A DNA stretch of 64,000 nt, taken from Sphingopyxis sp. TUF1 (GTDB lineage: Bacteria > Pseudomonadota > Alphaproteobacteria > Sphingomonadales > Sphingomonadaceae). This document shows positions 16,115 through 24,505 of this stretch, one piece after another. The stretch lies in the NCBI RefSeq assembly GCF_036687315.1, contig NZ_CP144683.1, positions 1,054,001 to 1,118,000 on the forward strand, read 5' to 3'. A program made the position numbers and the translations under genes. How positions within the stretch are numbered: the stretch's first letter is position 1; each line of letters opens with the position of its first letter. The notes under the pieces were generated by a model. That model was not told the DNA's origin and ran no database searches. It saw nothing but the letters and a program-made list of their open reading frames with translations.

Positions 16115-17581
16115 TCAGCCCGGCCGCACCATGAAAATATCGCCGCCGATGCTGACGATGAACAGATTGCCCGCACTGTCCTCGCCAAAGGAGGCGATAT
16201 TGGCGATCGTACCCGCGTCGGGCGCAAAATCCTCATTGCGCACCGCAAGGCGCGAAGCCGGCAAGGTCTGCCCGGCGATCAGATCAGCAAAGGGCAATGT
16301 CCAGATATTGCCCGACACGAAATCGCCGAAGACATATTGGCCCTGCAGCGATGTCACCGGCCCGCGATAGACATACCCCCCGGTTATCGAAGCTCCCTGA
16401 CGCGGCCCGCTGCCATGGCCATATTCGGCGACGGGCGGCGTCAGTCCCGCGGGGGCGCTTCCAGAATAGGGCTGCGTGCCCTCCAGAAAGCGCCAGCCGA
16501 AATTCAGCCCCGGCTGGGTGGTCGTCACCATGTCAATTTCCTCGACCGCTCCCTGCCCGACATCGCCGATAATCAGCGTCGATCCCGAAAAGGAGGCGCG
16601 GAAAGGATTGCGCAGGCCTAAGGCAAAGACATAGGGGTCGCCGCCGCCCGCAAGAAAAGGGTTGCCCGGCGCCGGGGCATAGCTGCTGCCCCCAGCGCCG
16701 ACGGCAAAGCGCAGGATCTTGCCGAGCTGCACATTGCGGTTCTGGGCGTTGTTGTTCGGGTCGCCGCCACCCCCGCCGTCGCCGACCCCGACATAGACAT
16801 GGCCGTCGGGGCCGAACCCGATCCAGCCGCCATTATGATTGTCGAAACCGGGATGCGGAATATCGAGCACGAGGTCGTAATTGGTCGAGCTGTCGGGCTG
16901 GCCCAGCGTATAGCGCCGCACCTGCACGTTGCCGTTCGGCGCTGTCGCGACAGCGAACAGCCGCTGCGACGCCGCATGATCGGGATAAGGCGCCAGGCCA
17001 AGCAGCCCGCGCTCGCCGCTGGTCGAAATGTCGGTTATGTCGAGCACTAGCGTCCGGGTGCCGTTCGCGGGGTCGAAACGATAGACGTTGCCACCCTTCT
17101 CGACGACATAGACGCGGCTGTCGCCGGGGATTGGTGCGACGTAAAGCGGCTGGTTGAACCCCGTGCCGACGCGCATAACCGCGATGCCTTCGCGGCTGTT
17201 GGTGACGGTGATGTTGACCGCCTGCGTCGCGCTCGCCCGCCCGTCGCTGACGCGCAAAACGACCGCATAGACATTGTCGCCATCGGCATCGCCCGGCAGG
17301 TCGAAATCGGGCGCTGCATTGAAGTGCAGCGCGCCGGCGCTCGTGATTGCAAAGCGCGCCGCGTCGGCACCGCCGTCGATCGTAAAGGTAAGCGCGTCGC
17401 CATTGGGATCGCTCGCGGTCGCCTGATAGGCGTTGCTGATATTTTCAGCGACGCTGGCGGTTTGAAGCGAGGTGAAGGCCGGTGGATTGTTCGCCGTCGG
17501 CGGATTGCTACCGTCGGAATCGCCTCCGCCACAGGAGGCGAGGATCAGGGGGATAAGGGCAAACAGGACGCGCATCCGCAT
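16115..17581 (-). CDS. PQQ-dependent sugar dehydrogenase lipoprotein with cadherin-like domain
   Basis: A 488-residue protein. The N-terminus has a lipoprotein signal with lipobox LASC, so it should be membrane anchored. Residues of about 30-130 form a cadherin/Ig-like domain (DPNGDALTFTIDGG, NVYAVVLRVSDG), followed by a glucose/sorbosone dehydrogenase beta-propeller from about 135 to the end (ERGLLGLAPYPD, NHNGGWIGFGPDG, DVGQGAVEEID, GLNFGWRFLEG). This resembles soluble aldose sugar dehydrogenases (Asd/YliI type) fused to an adhesion-like domain. Start ATG 17581 gives the lipoprotein signal; upstream codons do not. No pqq genes are in the window. Confidence 0.85.
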   Translation of the reverse strand: MRMRVLFALIPLILASCGGGDSDGSNPPTANNPPAFTSLQTASVAENISNAYQATASDPNGDALTFTIDGGADAARFAITSAGALHFNAAPDFDLPGDADGDNVYAVVLRVSDGRASATQAVNITVTNSREGIAVMRVGTGFNQPLYVAPIPGDSRVYVVEKGGNVYRFDPANGTRTLVLDITDISTSGERGLLGLAPYPDHAASQRLFAVATAPNGNVQVRRYTLGQPDSSTNYDLVLDIPHPGFDNHNGGWIGFGPDGHVYVGVGDGGGGGDPNNNAQNRNVQLGKILRFAVGAGGSSYAPAPGNPFLAGGGDPYVFALGLRNPFRASFSGSTLIIGDVGQGAVEEIDMVTTTQPGLNFGWRFLEGTQPYSGSAPAGLTPPVAEYGHGSGPRQGASITGGYVYRGPVTSLQGQYVFGDFVSGNIWTLPFADLIAGQTLPASRLAVRNEDFAPDAGTIANIASFGEDSAGNLFIVSIGGDIFMVRPG

Positions 17582-17701
17582 GGCCAACCAGCCTTTCGCG
17601 ATAATCCCCCGCGCTACTCTGCCATCCGTGTGGCCGCGCCGCAAGCGCGGCCGTTTACCATTGGCCCTGCAAGGCTGACGATACAGAACGCGACGCCCAT
17701 G

Positions 17702-17739
17702 AAAAAGGGCGCCCGGCTCCCCCGAACCGGACGCCCTTT
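17702..17739 (-). terminator. Rho-independent terminator after glnA
   Basis: AAAGGGCG (17704-17711) pairs with CGCCCTTT (17732-17739), extended by CCGG/CCGG after one mismatch. Read on the minus strand, the stem is followed by a T-run (TTTTTC at 17706-17701). It lies 27 bases after the glnA stop. Confidence 0.82.
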
Positions 17740-17765
17740 AACAGCGTCGCTGACCCGCGGAGGGA

Positions 17766-19178
17766 TCAGGCGCTGTAATACATGTCGAACTCGACCGGGC
17801 TCGGCGTCTGTTCGAAATTATAGACTTCAGCCCACTTCAACTCGACATAGGCTTCGATCTGGTCCTTCGAAAACACGTCGCCCTTCAGGAGGAAGTCGTG
17901 GTCGGCCATCAGGCTGTCGAGTGCTTCGCGAAGCGAGCCGCACACGGTCGGCACTTCGCTCAGTTCTTCGGGCGGCAGGTCATAGAGATTCTTGTCCATC
18001 GCGTCGCCGGGATGGATCTTGTTCTGAATGCCGTCGAGCCCCGCCATCAGCAGCGCCGAATAGCAGAGATAGGGGTTCGCCATCGCGTCGGGGAAACGGA
18101 ACTCGACGCGCTTTGCCTTGGCCCCCGCACCATAAGGAATGCGGCACGAGGCAGAACGGTTGCGGCTCGAATAAGCGAGCAGCACCGGCGCTTCGAACCC
18201 GGGAACGAGGCGCTTGTAGCTGTTCGTCGTCGGGTTGGTGAAGGCATTGAGCGCCTTGGCATGTTTGATGACGCCGCCGATGAAATAGAGGCACATGTCG
18301 CTGAGACCGGCGTAGCCGTTACCCGCAAACAGCGGCTTGCCCTTTTCCCAGATCGAAATGTGCGTGTGCATCCCCGAGCCGTTGTCGTCCTTGATCGGCT
18401 TCGGCATGAAGGTTGCGGTCTTGCCATAGGCATGCGCGACCTGGTGCACGACATATTTGTAGATCTGCATACGGTCGGCGGTCTGCGTCAGCGTGCCGAA
18501 GGTCAGGCCCAGCTCGTGCTGCGCCGCGGCGACCTCATGGTGGTGCTTGTCGCACGGCAGGCCCATTTCGAGCATGGTCGAGACCATTTCGGCGCGGATG
18601 TCGACCGCGCTGTCGACCGGCGCGACCGGGAAATAGCCGCCCTTGGCGCGCGGACGGTGCGCGAGGTTGCCGCCCTCATAGCTGCGGCCCGTGTTGGTCG
18701 GCAGTTCGATGTCGTCGATCTCGAACCCCGACTTGTTATAACCGGTTTCGAAGCGGACATCGTCGAACATGAAGAATTCGGCTTCGGGACCGACATAGAC
18801 GGTGTCGCCGATGCCGGTCGAGGCAACATAGGCCTCGGCGCGCTTCGCCGTGGTGCGCGGATCGCGCGAATAGCCTTCGCCGGTCGATGGCTCGACGATG
18901 TCGCAGAACATCACCAGCATCGGCGTCGCCGAGAAAGGATCGTCATAGACGGCATCAAGGTCGGGCTTCAGGATCATATCGCTTTCGTTGATCGCCTTCC
19001 AGCCTTCGATCGACGACCCGTCGAACATCAGCCCGTCTTCGAGCGAATCCTCGTCGATCACCCCGGCGCACATCGTCAGGTGCTGCCATTTGCCCTTGGG
19101 GTCGGTGAAACGCAGGTCGACCCACTCGATGTCGTTTTCCTTGATCCGCGCGATGATGTCCTTGGGCTTCGTAGCCAT
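17766..19178 (-). CDS. glnA: Type I glutamine synthetase GlnA
   Basis: A 470-residue dodecameric GSI. It makes glutamine from glutamate, ammonia and [12 protein letters not shown] (53-61), the catalytic AEFFMFDD region and [10 protein letters not shown] are typical. The adenylylation tyrosine is in NLYDLPPEE (Tyr399), so control by GlnE is expected. It is 71 bases downstream of glnB on the same strand, the classical glnBA operon of alphaproteobacteria, in which PII reports nitrogen status. An AAGGAAG ribosome site precedes ATG 19178. Confidence 0.97.
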   Translation of the reverse strand: MATKPKDIIARIKENDIEWVDLRFTDPKGKWQHLTMCAGVIDEDSLEDGLMFDGSSIEGWKAINESDMILKPDLDAVYDDPFSATPMLVMFCDIVEPSTGEGYSRDPRTTAKRAEAYVASTGIGDTVYVGPEAEFFMFDDVRFETGYNKSGFEIDDIELPTNTGRSYEGGNLAHRPRAKGGYFPVAPVDSAVDIRAEMVSTMLEMGLPCDKHHHEVAAAQHELGLTFGTLTQTADRMQIYKYVVHQVAHAYGKTATFMPKPIKDDNGSGMHTHISIWEKGKPLFAGNGYAGLSDMCLYFIGGVIKHAKALNAFTNPTTNSYKRLVPGFEAPVLLAYSSRNRSASCRIPYGAGAKAKRVEFRFPDAMANPYLCYSALLMAGLDGIQNKIHPGDAMDKNLYDLPPEELSEVPTVCGSLREALDSLMADHDFLLKGDVFSKDQIEAYVELKWAEVYNFEQTPSPVEFDMYYSA

Positions 19179-19249
19179 GGTCTATGCTTCCTTCTTGCGT
19201 AATGGTCCGGCGTGCCGGGGATTGCTGGGATGAAATGGATGTGGAGCGG

Positions 19250-19627
<378 letters not shown>

Positions 19628-19693
19628 TCAAAGCCGGATCAGGCGCGCCTGGTCCGGTTCTGAGTCGCTGCGAGCCCCCCTCATCTTGCACCA

Positions 19694-19709
19694 ATCAAGA
19701 GCCGTGCCA
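19694..19709 (-). promoter_or_regulatory. Sigma-54-like element before glnB (imperfect)
   Basis: On the minus strand TGGCACG (19709-19703), then GCTC, then TTGAT (19698-19694), about 105 bases before glnB. The -24 half is perfect, but the -12 half has GA where GC is nearly invariant. A TGCACC half-site (19687-19692) beside it resembles one arm of an NtrC site. Suggestive only. Confidence 0.28.
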
Positions 19710-19822
19710 ATTGGCGAATCGCAAGCTTTCGGTAAGATTTGTGGCAGGAAACTGCGGCATTGCCCAAGGGGTGAGCAATCGAGCGATTGCGGTGCCTAAA
19801 AAAGCGGCAATTAGACTTCGAT

Positions 19823-19915
19823 CGTCATTGCGAGCGAAGCGCAGCAATCTCCAGCTATCGTTCCGCCATGCCGATAGCTGGAGATTGCGTCGTCGCTACG
19901 CTCCTCGCAATGACG
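19823..19915. repeat. Family A inverted repeat (CGTCATTGCGAG), copy 2
   Basis: Outer ends CGTCATTGCGAG and CTCGCAATGACG are shared with the element at 4525-4600. Inner arms GATAGCTGGAGATTGC and complement differ from copy 1, so outer sequence is conserved while the inner stem diverges but stays paired. It sits between the upstream region of glnB and the 3' end of the alcohol dehydrogenase gene. Confidence 0.88.
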
Positions 19916-19926
19916 GGTGGTGAGGG

Positions 19927-22113
19927 TCACCGCCCCACCGGCGCCGCGCTGTCGGCGAGGTTCGCCTTGGTCCAGATCGACCGGTCGATGACATAGGCGC
20001 GCAGCGCCTCGGCATCTTGCGGGCTCAGCACCTTTGCAAAGCTCACCATACCACGGTCCTTCAGCGCACCGCCCAAGATCACCGATTTCCACGCGTCGGC
20101 ATTCGCAAGCGTGGCCGAAACGCGCAGGTCGGGGGTGAAGCCGTTGCCGATCGCGCTGTCGCCGTGACAGACGATGCAATAGCGCCCGAAATGCGCCTTG
20201 CCCGCCGCGACCTGCTGCGCCGTCCCGAACTGCGGCGGCGGGTTCCACGCGAGCGCCGCGGCCGTCGGCAGCGCCGGAAGCTGCACCGTCCCGCCCAGCT
20301 TCAACACGACGAGCCGCGGGATGTTGGGCAGCTTGCGCGTCACCCCGCCCGCAACCCCGGCGACGAGCGGAAAGGCGCCGCCCTTGCTCGTCTGAAACGC
20401 GACATATTGCACCCCGCCGACGCGGAAAGTCGACGGCGCGCTGACGATCCCCGACTGCATGTCGAGGTCGAGCAGTTGCTTGCCCGTGTCGGCGGCATAG
20501 GCGCGGAACCGCCCCGTGCTCGTTCCCTGAAACACGAGGTTGCCCGCGCTCGTCATCGTCCCGCCGTTCCACGCCGCCGGATGATCCACGCCCCACGCCA
20601 CCTTGCCCGTGCGCGGGTCGAAGGCGACGAGGCGGCCCGTCGTTGCGGCGACCGCGGCGCGATACGCTGCCTTGTCGTCGGGCATCATCGTGCCGGTGAG
20701 CGAGGAGCCGACGTTAAAGCCGACGACCTTGCGCTGGTCGAGCTCGTTCATGTCGGCAAGATAAGCCTGCGGAATCTGCTGCGCCGGAATGTAAACGAGC
20801 CCCGTCGCCGGATTATAGCTCATCGGGTGCCAGTTGTGCGCGCCCAAGGCGCCGGGGATCGCGATGAACGGCTTGCCGGTCTTATAGAAGCGCGCCTCGG
20901 GATTCTCGATCGGACGGCCGGTCGCCAGATCATAGCCGCTCGCCCAGTTGATCCCGTCGACGAACGGCTTGGCATCGATCAGCTTGCCGGTGGCTCGGTC
21001 GATGGTGAAGAAAAAGCCGTTCTTCGGCGCATGGTACAGCACCTTGGTCGGCGTGCCGTCCACCGCCTGCTCGGCGAGAATGATCGGCTGCGTCGCGGTA
21101 TAGTCCCACGTCTCGCCGGGGGTTTCCTGATAATGCCATTTATACGCGCCCGTGGCCGCATCGAGCGCGACGATTGAGGAGAGGAACCAGTTGTCGCCCT
21201 CGCCGTTCGAGCGCGTCCCATGGTTCCACGGATTGCCGTTGCCGACGCCCAGATAGACCTGGTCGAGATCCTTGTCATAGACGATCGCGTCCCAGACGGT
21301 GCCGCCGCCGCCCGAGGTTTGCCACTCGCCCGTGTCGGACCAGGTGGCATTGCCCTTGCTCGCGAAAATCGCGTCGCTCGCCGCACCGTCCTTTTCCTTC
21401 TTCGGATTGGGCGCGGTATAGAAACGCCAGCGCTGCTTGCCCGTGTCGGCATCATAGGCGGTGACATAACCGCGCACCCCGAATTCGGCGCCGCCGTTGC
21501 CGATCAGCACCATGTCCTTCACGACGCGCGGCGCGCCGGTGATCGTATAGGGCCGGTCGGCGTCGAACGTCTGCGTCGACCAGAGTTCCTTGCCGGTCTT
21601 CTTTTCGAGCGCGATCAACCGCCCGTCGAGCGCGCCGACAAAAACCTTGTCGCCCCACACGGCAACGCCGCGGTTGACCACGTCGCAGCAGGCGTGGACC
21701 GCGCGCTCGCCCGGCACCTTGGGGTCATATTTCCACAAGGGCTTGCCCGTCGCGGCGTCCCACGCGCTGACCTTGGACCAGGCGTGCGTCACATACATCA
21801 CGCCGTCGACAACGACCGGCGTCGCTTCCTGGCCGCGCGCATCCTCCAGATCGGCGAACCAGGCGATACCCAGCTCGCCGACATTCTTGTAATTGATGTC
21901 GGTCAGCGGGCTGAAGCGCTGCTCGTCATAGCCGAAGCCGATCGCCCCCCAATCGTCGCCATTGCCGCCGGTCTTGAGCAAGGTTTCGCTGGCCCTTTCG
22001 GCATCGTCGAGCGATCCGCCCGCCGCGACGCTCGTGTTCTCTGATGCGTTGCACGCTGCCAAAGCCAAAGCTGCGCAGCCCAGCAGCGCGGCCGAAAAGA
22101 TCCGTTTCGCCAT
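19927..22113 (-). CDS. PQQ-dependent quinohaemoprotein alcohol dehydrogenase
   Basis: A 728-residue protein, type II quinohaemoprotein ADH size. A lipoprotein-like signal ends in LAAC (about residue 20). The eight-bladed PQQ propeller follows, with the vicinal disulfide pair Cys142-Cys143 (HACCDVV) and the WDYTATQP segment carrying the likely catalytic Asp. A C-terminal cytochrome c domain has CIVCH at residues 646-650. Such enzymes oxidise primary or secondary alcohols in the periplasm and pass electrons to a blue copper protein or cytochrome. ATG 22113 follows GGGAGAGAGAT. A perfect 16-bp palindrome lies 22 bases before the start and probably controls it. No PQQ synthesis or partner cytochrome gene is nearby. 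Confidence 0.92.
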   Translation of the reverse strand: MAKRIFSAALLGCAALALAACNASENTSVAAGGSLDDAERASETLLKTGGNGDDWGAIGFGYDEQRFSPLTDINYKNVGELGIAWFADLEDARGQEATPVVVDGVMYVTHAWSKVSAWDAATGKPLWKYDPKVPGERAVHACCDVVNRGVAVWGDKVFVGALDGRLIALEKKTGKELWSTQTFDADRPYTITGAPRVVKDMVLIGNGGAEFGVRGYVTAYDADTGKQRWRFYTAPNPKKEKDGAASDAIFASKGNATWSDTGEWQTSGGGGTVWDAIVYDKDLDQVYLGVGNGNPWNHGTRSNGEGDNWFLSSIVALDAATGAYKWHYQETPGETWDYTATQPIILAEQAVDGTPTKVLYHAPKNGFFFTIDRATGKLIDAKPFVDGINWASGYDLATGRPIENPEARFYKTGKPFIAIPGALGAHNWHPMSYNPATGLVYIPAQQIPQAYLADMNELDQRKVVGFNVGSSLTGTMMPDDKAAYRAAVAATTGRLVAFDPRTGKVAWGVDHPAAWNGGTMTSAGNLVFQGTSTGRFRAYAADTGKQLLDLDMQSGIVSAPSTFRVGGVQYVAFQTSKGGAFPLVAGVAGGVTRKLPNIPRLVVLKLGGTVQLPALPTAAALAWNPPPQFGTAQQVAAGKAHFGRYCIVCHGDSAIGNGFTPDLRVSATLANADAWKSVILGGALKDRGMVSFAKVLSPQDAEALRAYVIDRSIWTKANLADSAAPVGR

Positions 22114-22134
22114 ATCTCTCTCCCACGCCTATCG

Positions 22135-22150
22135 TTGACGTTAACGTCAA
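22135..22150. promoter_or_regulatory. Perfect 16-bp palindrome, probable MerR-family operator
   Basis: TTGACGTTAACGTCAA is its own reverse complement and lies 22 bases upstream of the quinoprotein alcohol dehydrogenase start, where a repressor or MerR-type activator would sit. Its core ACGTTAACGT is like the operators reported for LiuR/AtuR-type MerR regulators of branched-chain and acyclic terpene catabolism. No regulator gene of that kind is in the window. The match to LiuR is from memory. Confidence 0.62.
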
Positions 22151-22215
22151 GACTGCGCGCGAAGCGGCGAGGGTGCAAGCAGGAAATTGGGGGTGTGGGT
22201 GCGGGGGCCTGCTTA

Positions 22216-22391
22216 TCCTCCCCCTTGATGGGGGAGGCAGCGAGACTTGCCAGCTTGCTGGCTAGTCGCGGCGGTGGGGGTGCGGTCGCGGCCCGATGTG
22301 ACGGCGCCATGACGCACCGTCACCCTCATCCAACTTCGCCTAGCGCCAAGGGCGCAAGGCTTCGCATCCTTCTCCCATCGAGGGAGAAGGA
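22216..22391. repeat. Composite repeat: half of family B plus a second hairpin element
   Basis: 22216-22285 holds a family B half: CCTCCCCCTTGATGGGGGAGG followed by the CAGCGAGACTTG...AGCTTGCTGG segment shared with the copies at 42391 and 44673. 22320-22391 is different: it ends with the TTCTCCCATCGAGGGAGAA hairpin directly at the map stop and has a GCGCCAAGGGCGC stem inside. The two together fill the space between map and the alcohol dehydrogenase promoter. Confidence 0.75.
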
Positions 22392-22392
22392 A

Positions 22393-23232
22393 TCAGCCCC
22401 AAGGCGGGGCGTTCAGTCCCTTCGGGCTCGCGGTGAAAATTTCGCAGCCCGTCTCGGTGATACCGATGCTGTGCTCGAACTGCGCCGACAGCGAGCGGTC
22501 GCGCGTCACCGCGGTCCAGCCGTCGTTGAGCATCTTCACCGCATATTTTCCGGTGTTGATCATCGGCTCGATCGTGAAAAACATGCCGGGCTTGAGCTCG
22601 GGCCCGGTGCCGGGACGCCCCGCGTGGACGACCTCGGGCGCATCGTGGAACATCTGGCCAAGCCCGTGCCCGCAGAAATCGCGCACGACCGAATAGCGAT
22701 GGCGCTCGGCATGGCTCTGAATCGCGTGCGCGACATCCCCCATGCGATTGCCCGGCTTCGCCTGCTCGATCCCCAGCATCAGGCATTCGTACGTGACCTC
22801 GACCAGCCGCCGCGCCTTGATCGGCACCTCGCCGACCAGATACATGCGGCTCGTGTCGCCGTGCCAGCCGTCGACGATGCTGGTGACGTCGATATTGACG
22901 ATGTCGCCCTCGCGCAGCGGCTTGTCATCGGGGATGCCGTGACAGACGACATGGTTGATGCTGGTGCAGCAACTGTGCGTGAAGCCGCGATAGCCCAAGG
23001 TCGCGGGGATGCCGCCGCCGTCGAGCATCATCGTGCGGACAAGGTCGTCGATCGCCGCGGTGGTCACGCCCGGCTGGACGAAGGGGACGAGCGCGTCGAG
23101 GATTTCGGCCGACAGCCGTCCCGCCTTGCGCATCCCGGCAAAGCCCGCTTCGTCGTGGAGCTTGATCGTGCCGTCGCGAACGCGGGCCGGCGCAGCCGCA
23201 TCGGCGGCGCTTATCGAAACATAATCATACAT
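22393..23232 (-). CDS. map: Type I methionine aminopeptidase
   Basis: A 279-residue Map that removes the initiator Met from new proteins. Metal and catalytic residues are visible in order: VVCHG (His), NIDVT and WHGDTSR (two Asp), FCGHGLG (His), FFTIEPM (Glu) and the final SIGITE region (Glu). It has about 20 extra N-terminal residues relative to the E. coli enzyme. It lies 80 bases after zur on the same strand and may share its transcript. Start ATG 23232 has no strong ribosome site. Confidence 0.95.
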   Translation of the reverse strand: MYDYVSISAADAAAPARVRDGTIKLHDEAGFAGMRKAGRLSAEILDALVPFVQPGVTTAAIDDLVRTMMLDGGGIPATLGYRGFTHSCCTSINHVVCHGIPDDKPLREGDIVNIDVTSIVDGWHGDTSRMYLVGEVPIKARRLVEVTYECLMLGIEQAKPGNRMGDVAHAIQSHAERHRYSVVRDFCGHGLGQMFHDAPEVVHAGRPGTGPELKPGMFFTIEPMINTGKYAVKMLNDGWTAVTRDRSLSAQFEHSIGITETGCEIFTASPKGLNAPPWG

Positions 23233-23312
23233 GTGGGTGATATAGGCGATGTCGCGCCGAATTGCGAGCGCGACCGTCGGCCGGTCAGCGACCGCCTGCG
23301 CCGCGGCTCACC

Positions 23313-23777
23313 CTATTGGCACTCGGCGCATTTGCCGCGCACCTCGATCACCGGGCGTTCGGCGGCGAAGCCCGTCTTTTCGGCCGCGGCGCGCACCCCG
23401 GTCGACAGCGTGTCGTCGTCGACATGCACCGCGGAACCGCAGCTGTCGCAAATCAGGAAAATGCAGTCGTGCAGGCAGCCGGGATGGCTGTTGGCGACAA
23501 AGGCGTTGGCGCTTTCGACGCGGCGGACGAGGTTGTTCGCCACAAACAGGTCGAGGATGCGGTAGACGCTGTTCGGTGCGACGCGACGCCCGCGCTTTTG
23601 CGAAACGATGTCGGCGATCTCATAGGCGCTCGCCGGCTTGCCGATGGCGGCGACGGCCTCGAAAATCTGCGCGCGCATGTCGGTCCACGCCTCGCCCGCG
23701 CCTTCGAGCGCGGCCTGCGCTGCCTTGGCAAGCGAGGCGCCGCTGGCTTCGACGTGCGGATGGTCATGCTTGCCCAT
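23313..23777 (-). CDS. zur: Fur-family regulator, probably Zur
   Basis: A 154-residue Fur-fold regulator with a winged-helix N-domain (residues about 25-90) and C-terminal dimer domain. The structural zinc cysteines are CDSCG and CAEC at the very C-terminus. A His-rich N-terminus (GKHDHPHVE) is as often seen in Zur. Pairing with a MerC-like membrane protein and lack of Fur-type HHDH spacing favour a zinc rather than iron regulator, but this is inference. ATG 23777 follows AGGAG. Upstream gene merC is 100 bases away on the same strand. Confidence 0.82.
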   Translation of the reverse strand: MGKHDHPHVEASGASLAKAAQAALEGAGEAWTDMRAQIFEAVAAIGKPASAYEIADIVSQKRGRRVAPNSVYRILDLFVANNLVRRVESANAFVANSHPGCLHDCIFLICDSCGSAVHVDDDTLSTGVRAAAEKTGFAAERPVIEVRGKCAECQ

Positions 23778-23877
23778 GGCGGCTCCTATCGCGCGGCAAA
23801 TCGCGCGCTATCCAATGCCAATGTAGGCTCTTTACGGAGTGCCCGCAAGCAGCGGGCCGCTTCGCTTAGGCAGCGGG

Positions 23878-24333
23878 TCAGCCGCGCGCGCGGCGGTTGA
23901 GGTCGTGGCCGAGAGCGACTACCGCGACGCCGATCATCGTCGCGACCACTTCGCTGCCGTCGTGCGGCCGCGCCAGCGCGCCCGCCATCATGCCGAGCCC
24001 GAAGCTGCCGACCGCGAAGGGCATCATATAGCCGTGGCTCAGCACACCCGCGACGAGCGTGATGAGCGCAAAGCCGATCGCAACGATCAGCCCGATCTCG
24101 TGGAATAGATGATTGTCGAGGAACACGCCGCCGACCGAGGCGATCGAGGCAAAGAAGATCGTCGTCGCCAGGCAGTGAACAAGGCACAGCCCCGACAATC
24201 CCATCGCCAACTGGTCGCCCGACAGCGAGGTCAGCGGCCGCGAACCGCGCGCAGCCCGAACCAGCGCGCCCCCCCGACTCAAGAAAGAGGCAGCGCGCGT
24301 CAGAACAGGGGCAGGGCTGGCGACGTGGGTCAC
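23878..24333 (-). CDS. MerC-domain membrane protein
   Basis: A 151-residue inner-membrane protein with about four hydrophobic helices after a basic N-terminus. The helix GLCLVHCLATTIFF carries the Cys and His-Cys pattern of MerC, known first as a mercuric ion carrier. No merA, merR or merT is nearby. It is cotranscribed by position with a zur-like gene, so a role in zinc uptake or sensing is more likely than mercury. GTG 24333 is preceded by CGGAGAATCGG. Confidence 0.75.
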   Translation of the reverse strand: MTHVASPAPVLTRAASFLSRGGALVRAARGSRPLTSLSGDQLAMGLSGLCLVHCLATTIFFASIASVGGVFLDNHLFHEIGLIVAIGFALITLVAGVLSHGYMMPFAVGSFGLGMMAGALARPHDGSEVVATMIGVAVVALGHDLNRRARG

Positions 24334-24365
24334 CCGATTCTCCGGTTACGGCAATTGCTGCGCGG

Positions 24366-24381
24366 GATATGGCATAACATG
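24366..24381 (-). promoter_or_regulatory. Weak Zur-box-like dyad before merC-zur
   Basis: On the minus strand CATGTTATGCCATATC, centred on the 9-base dyad TATGCCATA, lies about 33 bases before merC. One half (TGTTAT) fits the TGTTAT-AT-ATAACA shape of Zur sites; the other does not. It stands in an AT-richer stretch between merC and the fumarase gene. Candidate for autoregulation only. Confidence 0.25.
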
Positions 24382-24505
24382 ACCAAGGTTACAACATCAC
24401 ATTACACCGGATTTCGCTTTTTGCGCGCGCGCCAAACCCCTTTGCGTCTCGGCCCCCCGGGTCTAGGGAGGCGCCGAATCGCATGAAAAGGGCGAAAGGC
24501 TGCAC

